A stretch of DNA of 5,576 bases from Candidatus Kuenenia stuttgartensis (lineage in GTDB: Bacteria; Planctomycetota; Planctomycetia; Isosphaerales; Isosphaeraceae). The DNA lies in NCBI GenBank assembly GCA_945874095.1, contig CAMCFM010000332.1, forward strand, positions 1 to 5,576, given 5' to 3'. The notes below the pieces were generated by a model. The model made no database searches. It had not been told where the DNA came from and saw nothing but the letters and a program-made list of their open reading frames with translations. Each line of letters begins with the position of its first letter. Positions within the stretch are counted from its first letter, which is position 1. Made by a program: the position numbers and the translations under genes. This document shows, piece by piece, positions 1-4,842 of this stretch.

Positions 1-453
1 AAGTTGTATCCGACAGGACTCGCCAAAGACGAGCGTAACGAGCGCAAGCCCGGCATGAACGACAACGCCGGCGAGGACGTGGCCAGCATCGACGAAACCG
101 GCGGAACCAAAGGGGCGCGAAAAGTGACTCCGTGGGACGACGCCAACGACCCTATGCCGACCGGCCCGCCCAGCATCGGCGAATTTGCAACCGCCAGCGA
201 TGCCGCCCTTGGAGCCTCAGGCCGTGCCCCCGAATTTCTAAGGGAGATGCCGACCGGCTCAGCCGCTGGCCGGAACCCAGTCGAGGACACTCTCGACGCC
301 ATCACCCGCACCATGGAAGACCTGATGAGCTGGCTCACCGCCGACGATTTCGCCGACGGCTACAAAACCGCCAGCCGATCCGCCCGCGACCGCTTCCAGC
401 AAGCCGTTCTTCTACTATCCAAAACCGCCGAACGTCTGCATACACGAAGCTGA
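1..453 (+). CDS. Hypothetical protein, C-terminal part (5' end outside window)
   Basis: I do not recognise this protein. The frame is open from the first base of the window and stops with TGA at 451-453, so about 150 residues are visible. A TTG at position 4 and an ATG at 55 could serve as starts, but neither has a convincing Shine-Dalgarno sequence, so the gene probably begins upstream. Codons end predominantly in G or C, which supports real coding. The first two thirds are rich in Gly, Ala, Asp, Pro and Thr and look disordered. They carry three Pro-Thr-Gly motifs (codons at 10-18, 157-165 and 250-258), two of them encoded by the identical 12-mer atgccgaccggc. The last 60 or so residues, from about position 280, look alpha-helical, with several Trp, Leu and Phe residues in amphipathic spacing. 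No signal peptide, membrane segment or catalytic motif is visible. The tail may be a helical docking or structural segment, but no function can be assigned. Confidence 0.6.
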   Translation, partial: KLYPTGLAKDERNERKPGMNDNAGEDVASIDETGGTKGARKVTPWDDANDPMPTGPPSIGEFATASDAALGASGRAPEFLREMPTGSAAGRNPVEDTLDAITRTMEDLMSWLTADDFADGYKTASRSARDRFQQAVLLLSKTAERLHTRS

Positions 454-496
454 TATCGCACGGAACGGGATTGCAGACTTCCTTCAAAAATAATTC

Positions 497-520
497 ATGC
501 CCCAATAGGGCATCCTCTTT
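497..520 (+). terminator. Possible rho-independent terminator of the upstream gene
   Basis: A perfect 6-bp stem, atgccc (497-502) with gggcat (508-513), encloses a 5-nt loop. It is followed by cctcttt, a pyrimidine stretch with only a weak T-run. It lies 44 bp after the stop codon of the gene ending at 453, where a terminator would be expected. The stem is short and the T-tract interrupted, so efficient termination is uncertain. Confidence 0.35.
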
Positions 521-558
521 GCACCACGGGTTTTCATGCCCGTGGTGGCTAGACAAAG
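517..558. repeat. Strong bulged hairpin, possible dispersed repeat element
   Basis: The perfect 9-bp GC-rich stem caccacggg (522-530) with cccgtggtg (539-547) closes an 8-nt loop, ttttcatg. A second 5-bp helix, ctttg (517-521) with caaag (554-558), extends it across a one-sided 6-nt bulge, gctaga (548-553). No T-tract follows on either strand, so it does not look like an ordinary intrinsic terminator. A compact, imperfect, GC-rich hairpin in a non-coding gap resembles REP/BIME-type extragenic repeats. Only one copy is in the window, so its repeated nature is inference. Confidence 0.45.
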
Positions 559-649
559 TGGCATTTGGTTATAAACATGGCGGAATTTAAATGTAAGCTA
601 TGTCCCCTGTCATGGCGGGTTTGGCGTTGATTTAAAACCGACTCAAATC

Positions 650-733
650 AATTCTTTAAGGGTAAATTCTCACCTTAATGAATGTCCAGAGGACATACCT
701 ATTAATAGCCGACTCAAGGTGATCGAAAGAATT
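650..733. other. Structured non-coding segment bounded by inverted repeats
   Basis: An 84-bp segment is bounded by the perfect 8-bp inverted repeats aattcttt (650-657) and aaagaatt (726-733). The match extends to 10 of 12 over 646-657 and 726-737. Nested inside are cacctt (671-676) with aaggtg (716-721), the perfect hairpin atgtcc-aga-ggacat (682-696) and the palindrome ctattaatag (699-708). The 9-mer ccgactcaa occurs at 638-646 and again at 709-717. The right boundary overlaps the stop codon of the HicB-like gene. No reading frame here resembles a protein. It could be a structured transcript end, a small regulatory RNA or a very small mobile element. None of these is proven. Confidence 0.35.
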
Positions 734-914
734 AATACTTCAAACAAGGCATACCCCGTTCAGCTCGTACAATCAGACAATTTTTAATCGCATCTTTGAT
801 ATTTTCAACAGCTTCTTCTCGAGTATTGCCTTGGCTTATACAGCCTGGTATCGCAGGGCATTCCGCAACCCAAACACCATCTTCATCACGATCAAGCGTG
901 ATTGTAAATTTCAT
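732..914 (-). CDS. HicB-like antitoxin-family protein, short and without HicA
   Basis: This 60-residue protein matches the N-terminal domain of HicB/UPF0150 proteins: a beta strand at residues 2-7, the DEDGVWVAECPAIPGC core at about 10-25, then SQG and a helix from TREEA (31-35) to about 50. In toxin-antitoxin loci this partial RNase H-like fold binds and neutralises the HicA mRNA interferase. The ATG at 914 is supported by GAGAGGAG (complement of 925-932) ten bases upstream. The protein ends at GMPCLKY, whereas relatives usually continue 10 or more residues, and those with a C-terminal DNA-binding domain are longer still. No HicA-like frame is found downstream (454-731), and the 146-bp upstream gap is too short for one. 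It is therefore an orphan or decayed antitoxin, or a HicB-domain protein with another role. Family assignment is confident; function is not. Confidence 0.85.
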   Translation of the reverse strand: MKFTITLDRDEDGVWVAECPAIPGCISQGNTREEAVENIKDAIKNCLIVRAERGMPCLKY

Positions 915-934
915 GAGTCTCGAACTCCTCTCAA

Positions 935-949
935 GTTGATCAAATCAAC
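935..949. promoter_or_regulatory. Palindrome in the leader of the HicB-like gene
   Basis: A perfect 6-3-6 inverted repeat, gttgat-caa-atcaac, lies between the predicted -10 box (960-965) and the ribosome binding site (925-932). Autoregulated toxin-antitoxin operons commonly have an operator here. The 60-residue HicB visible in the window has no obvious DNA-binding domain, so a different repressor, or a small RNA hairpin just upstream of the ribosome binding site, is equally possible. Confidence 0.35.
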
Positions 950-959
950 ATACTACATT

Positions 960-989
960 ATTATACCAACAATTTGAACCAGATTTCCA
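960..989 (-). promoter_or_regulatory. Extended -10 promoter for the HicB-like gene
   Basis: Read on the minus strand, a consensus TATAAT (complement of 960-965) is preceded by TGG, giving the extended -10 sequence TGGTATAAT. An upstream TGGAAA (complement of 984-989) matches four of six positions of the sigma-70 -35 consensus at an 18-bp spacing. Transcription would start near 953, leaving a leader of about 40 nt before the ATG at 914. This is the clearest promoter in the window. Confidence 0.6.
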
Positions 990-995
990 GTCCAT

Positions 996-1045
996 AAAAA
1001 ATCAATCCATAACCCATGCGACATTTAAACTTCGCATGGGTTATG
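996..1045 (-). terminator. Rho-independent terminator after the sulfatase gene
   Basis: A perfect 13-bp inverted repeat, cataacccatgcg (1008-1020) with cgcatgggttatg (1033-1045), encloses a 12-nt loop. On the minus strand it lies 15 bp after the sulfatase stop and is followed, after six bases, by six T residues (complement of 996-1001). Position, stem strength and T-tract fit termination of the sulfatase transcript. It lies only about 7 bp upstream of the -35 box of the HicB-like gene, so it would insulate that promoter. Confidence 0.75.
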
Positions 1046-1060
1046 AAATCTCGCTCGAAA

Positions 1061-2446
1061 TCAACTCGCCTTCTTCTTGGCAGCACCCTTCTTATTCGCT
1101 GACTTCTTTTTCGGATCGGCTTTTTTCGCAGAAGGCTGATCCGGAACGCTCGGAGGAGCCTGTTCGGCATTCCATGTATCATAACTGGCTTGCAATTTGG
1201 CTAGAACTTCAGGCTTTTCTGAGGCCAGATTCTTCGACTCGCTGATATCATCCGCCAGATTGTAAAGCTCTGGTTGCTGACTTCCACCGCGAGCCACCAC
1301 CAGCTTCCAATCGCCTTGACGCACCGCCCATTGCTTCCCAAATCGCCAGAACAGCGAATCATGCGGCCTGCCCGTATTTTCACCGGTCAGATAAGGGATC
1401 AGATTCACACCGTCCAAAGGCTTGGCTGGCTTGGTTTCTGCCTTAACGGCGGCCAGAATCGTGGGTAGAATGTCGAGCTGAATGATTGGATTTTCATAGA
1501 CCTTGCCAGCCGGGAACTTCCCAGGCCATTTCACGCAAAATGGAACCCGCACACCGCCCTCCCAAGTGGTGGATTTAAATCCGTGAAGGGGCAGATTACT
1601 GGAAGATGTCGATTGGGTTGGGCCTCCATTATCAGCCAAAAAGAATACCACGGTATTATCTTCCTGCCCAAGATCTTTGATTTTATTCAGAATCACGCCC
1701 ACAGCGTCATCTTTAGCCGCCATCATGGCTGCAAAATAACGGCGGGTTTCATCTTCAATATGAGCAAACTTCTCGAGATATTTCTTCGGAGCCTGTAGTG
1801 GTGCATGCTGAGCATTAAATGGCACGTAAAGGAACCACGGATTTTTCGAGTTGCGATCGATCCAATCGGCAGCTCTTGCGCCGTAAGCCTCTGTGGTATA
1901 GAACTTATCATCGTCCACTGTTTGAACTTCACGGCTCTTGAGCGTGTCGATAAAATTCGTGGGGTGATAAAAAGGCGTGTTTGCCAGGGTCCCAAAGAAT
2001 TCGTCAAATCCTCGATTAAATGGACGAAATTCTTCCTTATTTCCCAAATGCCATTTTCCGATCGCACAGGTGCTGTAGCCCTCTTTTTTAAGATATTCTG
2101 CAATCGTCTTTTCATCGAGCTTCAGGCCGCTCTGCTGAGCTGTGCTGTTAAATTCATGGCCGAAACGGGTTTGATATCGGCCCGTCATCAGGCCCGCCCG
2201 GGTCGGTGAGCAATATGGCCCGGAAACATAACCCTGCGTGAACCGAACCCCGGCCTTGGCAATCGAGTCAATATTAGGCGTCGGGATCTGCTTATTGCCC
2301 TGAAATCCATACTCCGCCCAGCCTGTATCGTCCGTCAAAATGATCAGCACGTTCGGCTTTTTCGCCTGCTCCGCAGCCATGCTGAAACTGCCTGTCAATA
2401 TCAGGCACGCCCATGCTGCCATCATTTGGAAATGCAATCGAGTCAT
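1061..2446 (-). CDS. Secreted cysteine-type sulfatase (arylsulfatase family)
   Basis: This 461-residue type I sulfatase would hydrolyse sulfate esters, probably outside the cytoplasm. The active-site signature CSPTRAGLMTGR begins at residue 79; Cys79 would be oxidised to formylglycine by a maturase encoded elsewhere. Expected metal and sulfate ligands are present: Asp39-Asp40 (LTDDTGW), Lys131 and His133 (GKWHLGN), His214 (NAQHAPL), Asp272-Asn273 (ADNGG) and Lys291 (GFKSTTWEGGVR). The C-terminal subdomain has the usual WAVRQGDWKLV segment (373-383). The frame is open to 2593, but the ATG at 2446 is preferred because it opens directly onto a signal peptide: MTRLHFQ, a hydrophobic stretch to about residue 22, then a likely cleavage site near SMA/A. 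Its ribosome binding site is weak (GAGAGA, about 13 bp upstream). The protein ends in a Lys/Ala-rich low-complexity tail (about 440-461). It appears monocistronic, with its own terminator. The substrate cannot be read from the sequence. Confidence 0.93.
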   Translation of the reverse strand: MTRLHFQMMAAWACLILTGSFSMAAEQAKKPNVLIILTDDTGWAEYGFQGNKQIPTPNIDSIAKAGVRFTQGYVSGPYCSPTRAGLMTGRYQTRFGHEFNSTAQQSGLKLDEKTIAEYLKKEGYSTCAIGKWHLGNKEEFRPFNRGFDEFFGTLANTPFYHPTNFIDTLKSREVQTVDDDKFYTTEAYGARAADWIDRNSKNPWFLYVPFNAQHAPLQAPKKYLEKFAHIEDETRRYFAAMMAAKDDAVGVILNKIKDLGQEDNTVVFFLADNGGPTQSTSSSNLPLHGFKSTTWEGGVRVPFCVKWPGKFPAGKVYENPIIQLDILPTILAAVKAETKPAKPLDGVNLIPYLTGENTGRPHDSLFWRFGKQWAVRQGDWKLVVARGGSQQPELYNLADDISESKNLASEKPEVLAKLQASYDTWNAEQAPPSVPDQPSAKKADPKKKSANKKGAAKKKAS

Positions 2447-2665
2447 TGTCGTTTGTGATCTCTCTGGTATACGTTGTGGTGCTGAGCCGTCACAATCTAT
2501 GTAAACACCGCTGGACCAGAAAAGTTTCGCGATGTTTCCAGATTCCTGATTCCACACGATATGTCTGGCATAATCAAGTCTTAACGCTTTCAAAAACCTC
2601 TAAATTTCGTTATCTTTTAGGTCGCAAGACCGCCAGAAACCGCAACATTTCGCAGGTGACCATTC
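2447..2665. other. Divergent intergenic region, sulfatase and rarA
   Basis: This 219-bp gap must hold the promoters of both flanking genes, but no strong sigma-70 promoter is evident. For rarA, TATCTT (2611-2616) with TTCAAA (2589-2594) at 16 bp is a weak candidate. For the sulfatase I see no convincing pair. A 4-bp stem with a GCAA tetraloop, ggtc-gcaa-gacc (2620-2631), lies in the rarA leader. AGGTGA (2654-2659), six bases before the rarA ATG, is a good ribosome binding site. The long in-frame extension of the sulfatase frame into this region (to 2593) lacks sulfatase-like residues and is treated as non-coding. Confidence 0.5.
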
Positions 2666-3997
2666 ATGGCCAAATCATCAGACGGCAGCCTGTTTCAAGA
2701 TAAACCAGACCTGTTCGGATTCCGCCACGACCCATCACCTCCAAACGATCGTCCCGGCTCATCAAAATCAACCGGTACCGAGCCGCTCGCCGAACGCATG
2801 AGGCCCAGATCGCTTGAAGAATATGTCGGTCAGGAACATCTGATCGGCCCCGGCAAAGCCCTCCGCCGAGTGGTCGAAGGCCGTGGCCCACTGCCCTCTC
2901 TCATTTTCTGGGGCCCACCCGGAACCGGCAAAACCACGCTCGCCCGAATGCTGGCCGGCAAATCAAGCGCTGAATTCGTACCCATCTCGGCAGTCCTCGC
3001 CGGCGTGAAAGAGCTCAGGGAATGTATCGCAGAGGCTCGCCAGACCAAACGCCGTGGAGGCCGGACAGTTTTATTTGTCGATGAAATTCACCGGTTTAAT
3101 AAGTCCCAGCAAGATGCCCTTTTACCAGCCGTAGAAGATGGAACCGTGACTTTAATCGGCGCCACCACGGAAAACCCTTCGTTTGAAGTCAACGGAGCCT
3201 TATTATCACGTGTCAGAGTGCTTGTTCTACAGCCTTTAAGCAAACTCGATCTGTTCGGGATATTAAGCCGGGCCATTCTTGATGAAATTCAAGGAATTGC
3301 AACTCTTAAACCGCAGATCGACGAACCCACATTGCAATGGCTGGCCGAGCAGGCTGGAGGCGATGCCCGTGTGGCTCTTACAGCTCTGGAAGGCGCCGCC
3401 ATGGCCGCCGAAGAAAATCCCGACGGAACCCGTCTGATCACCGACAAACTTCTGACAGAATGCCTTGGCAGGGCACGTTTTGCATACGATCGTCAAGGCG
3501 AGGATCATTACAACCTCGTTTCAGCCTTGATCAAAAGCCTTCGAAATTCCGATCCCAACGCTGGCCTTTACTGGCTGGCCCGACTGATCGAAGGTGGAGC
3601 CGACCCGATGTTTATTGCCCGCAGGCTTTGCATTCTGGCCTCGGAAGATATCGGCATGGCCGATCCTCAGGCCATGGTGCAAACCGCTTCAGCTGCACAA
3701 CTTGTGCACCAGATCGGTTTTCCAGAAGGGCTTTATCCACTCTCTCAGGCCGTTGTTTATCTGGCCAAGGCACCGAAATCCAATGCCATTAAGGTGGCCT
3801 ATCATGCCGCAGCAGCGGATGCCCAGGCCACAGCCCGTGAACCAGTCCCATTGCATTTGCGCAATGCCCCCACAAACCTGATGAAAACCATGGGCTATGG
3901 CAAAGATTACCGATACGTTCACAACGACCCATCGGCCCGCGAGGAAATGCAATGCCTGCCAGAAGGTCTCATCGGGAGGACGTATTGGGAAGATTGA
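2666..3997 (+). CDS. rarA: Replication-associated recombination protein A (AAA+ ATPase)
   Basis: RarA (MgsA) is a cytoplasmic homotetrameric AAA+ ATPase of the clamp-loader clade, related to eukaryotic WRNIP1. It acts at stalled replication forks and interacts with single-strand binding protein in studied species. This 443-residue protein has the family order: LAERMRPRSLEEYVGQEHL (41-59), Walker A GPPGTGKT (83-90), Walker B LFVDEIHRFNKSQQDA (136-151), sensor 1 ATTENPSFE (166-174), the SRVR arginine-finger region (181-184) and sensor 2 GDARVAL (232-238). The C-terminal tetramerisation domain includes DPNAGLYWLARLIEGG (296-311), ASEDIGMADP (325-334) and PLHLRNAPTNLMK (395-407). The ATG at 2666 follows AGGTGA by six bases. 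About 20 extra N-terminal residues precede the core, and the protein stops at GRTYWED, about 25-30 residues before the end of E. coli RarA. The catalytic core is complete, so activity is expected. It is convergent with the gene at 4026. Confidence 0.96.
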   Translation: MAKSSDGSLFQDKPDLFGFRHDPSPPNDRPGSSKSTGTEPLAERMRPRSLEEYVGQEHLIGPGKALRRVVEGRGPLPSLIFWGPPGTGKTTLARMLAGKSSAEFVPISAVLAGVKELRECIAEARQTKRRGGRTVLFVDEIHRFNKSQQDALLPAVEDGTVTLIGATTENPSFEVNGALLSRVRVLVLQPLSKLDLFGILSRAILDEIQGIATLKPQIDEPTLQWLAEQAGGDARVALTALEGAAMAAEENPDGTRLITDKLLTECLGRARFAYDRQGEDHYNLVSALIKSLRNSDPNAGLYWLARLIEGGADPMFIARRLCILASEDIGMADPQAMVQTASAAQLVHQIGFPEGLYPLSQAVVYLAKAPKSNAIKVAYHAAAADAQATAREPVPLHLRNAPTNLMKTMGYGKDYRYVHNDPSAREEMQCLPEGLIGRTYWED

Positions 3998-4025
3998 ATT
4001 TGAGTTTGATCAAAAAACAAGCAAC

Positions 4026-4622
4026 TCACTGGATATCCGGATACGATTCCGATTCAGGTGCTTCCTGAATATATTTCTGAATATTCTCCCAGACCTCTGG
4101 AACCCTCAGGATGCGTGACCAACGCGAAATATAATCATAGTTGATCGCATTTTTCTGAATCCGTAGAATTCCAGCAATATCACGTAAATGTTTATCGGAA
4201 AGCCCCTCTTTATAATACTGCATCTTCCTCAGGATCACATCTTCCGGCGATGCGAACACAGATTCGCGACCTTGACCAATAGGCAATCTCTTGGTTCTCG
4301 ACATCCGTGAGACTTCAAATTCCGTTGATTTTGGAATCATGATATCGATTTTGAATCCTGTTTCAAAATGAATGATATTAAATTGCGATCTTCTCGCAAT
4401 CGCTTCTTCGATTGCAACCCGACTCAAATAAAATTCCTCGGCTTTGAAAAAGCTGTAAAACCTCTCCAGATCATCTCGTTTCAAATCAACAACAATATCA
4501 ATATCGATTGTCATACGTGGCTCTCCATATGCAATCGACGCGACTGAGCCTGTCACAAAGAAAGGGATGGATAAACTCTCAAACACCTCTGTGACTCGAG
4601 CCAGTAGGTCATATGGCACCAT
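4026..4622 (-). CDS. Nucleotidyltransferase-fold protein (AbiEii/MNT-like)
   Basis: This 198-residue protein has a polymerase-beta-type nucleotidyltransferase core. Residues 24-42 carry the G-S motif (Gly25-Ser26) followed by TIDIDIVVD with Asp40 and Asp42. The third acidic residue is Asp93 in FKIDIMIP. The Gly-Ser and the full Asp triad are therefore present and NTP-dependent activity is plausible. The segment SPEDVILRKMQYYKEG (125-140), followed by KHLRDIAGIL (144-153), resembles the helical region after the core in AbiEii-type and related stand-alone nucleotidyltransferases. No signal peptide or membrane segment is seen. The ATG at 4622 has GGAGG seven bases upstream and overlaps the preceding gene by 14 bp, suggesting coupled translation. 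Similar proteins follow a small helical gene in many environmental bacteria (recalled, not searched). The role could be toxin-like transfer of nucleotides to tRNA or protein, or another cellular modification. The fold is well supported; the target is unknown. Confidence 0.85.
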   Translation of the reverse strand: MVPYDLLARVTEVFESLSIPFFVTGSVASIAYGEPRMTIDIDIVVDLKRDDLERFYSFFKAEEFYLSRVAIEEAIARRSQFNIIHFETGFKIDIMIPKSTEFEVSRMSRTKRLPIGQGRESVFASPEDVILRKMQYYKEGLSDKHLRDIAGILRIQKNAINYDYISRWSRILRVPEVWENIQKYIQEAPESESYPDIQ

Positions 4623-4824
4623 GAGACATCCTCCGTGCCACTTCCCGTTTTATCTCGGAATCATCCCATTCCGGATGTTGCTTTTCCACAGATCCTTTGA
4701 CAATCTCGCGTGCCATCTCCCACATTTGAAAGGCGATATGCAATCGCTCATCGGGGGTTTTGAGACTTAAAATCTCAGCGACCCGCACGTCAACCATTTC
4801 CATCCGAAATTGCCGGGGCTCCAT
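4609..4824 (-). CDS. Small helical protein paired with the nucleotidyltransferase
   Basis: This 71-residue protein is rich in charged residues and predicted to be almost entirely helical. The recognisable core runs from TPDERLHIAFQMWEMAREIV (about 23-42) through QHPEWDDSEIKREVARRM (about 49-66). This fits a recurring group of small proteins with an ERL-x-M-x-F/W-x-x-AR pattern encoded directly upstream of nucleotidyltransferase-like genes (recalled, not searched). Its TGA at 4609-4611 lies inside the next gene, a 14-bp overlap. It starts 18 bp after the hydrolase stop, so the three may share a transcript. The ATG at 4824 is chosen for reading-frame length, with only GGGCGG about 7 bases upstream as ribosome binding site. 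ATGs at 4803 and 4797 are alternatives and would keep the conserved core. By position it could be the antitoxin or a regulator of its partner, but this is inference. No DNA-binding motif is obvious. Confidence 0.75.
   Translation of the reverse strand: MEPRQFRMEMVDVRVAEILSLKTPDERLHIAFQMWEMAREIVKGSVEKQHPEWDDSEIKREVARRMSHGAI
4630..4634 (-). promoter_or_regulatory. Ribosome binding site fixing the nucleotidyltransferase start
   Basis: The complement of 4630-4634 reads GGAGG, a full Shine-Dalgarno core, seven bases before the ATG at 4622. It lies inside the last codons of the small upstream gene, so ribosomes finishing that gene would terminate next to a strong initiation site. This supports the overlapping start and translational coupling. 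Confidence 0.75.
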
Positions 4825-4842
4825 GGAATATCCGCCCTTTTT

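Noticed and set aside
132..590. A 152-residue Arg-rich plus-strand frame overlapping the first gene
   Set aside because: It is the out-of-frame shadow of the GC-rich gene at 1-453, with an Arg/Pro-rich composition typical of such shadows, and it runs through the hairpin region.
454..731. A HicA toxin gene downstream of the HicB-like gene
   Set aside because: All minus-strand frames are broken by stops within short distances and none shows the HicA pattern of a Gly-Ser-His motif followed by a basic strand.
1723..2209. Long frames on both strands inside the sulfatase gene
   Set aside because: They are alternate-frame shadows of the sulfatase, which is established by its active-site motifs. 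They have no signal of their own.
2447..2593. In-frame 49-residue N-terminal extension of the sulfatase
   Set aside because: It precedes a clear signal peptide, has no sulfatase-like residues, and would bury the signal peptide inside the protein. The start at 2446 is better.
3998..4025. Possible bidirectional terminator between rarA and the nucleotidyltransferase gene
   Set aside because: A six-A run (4013-4018 or so) gives a T-tract on the minus strand, but no adequate stem precedes it on either strand. Only the short ggatatcc palindrome near 4031 is present.
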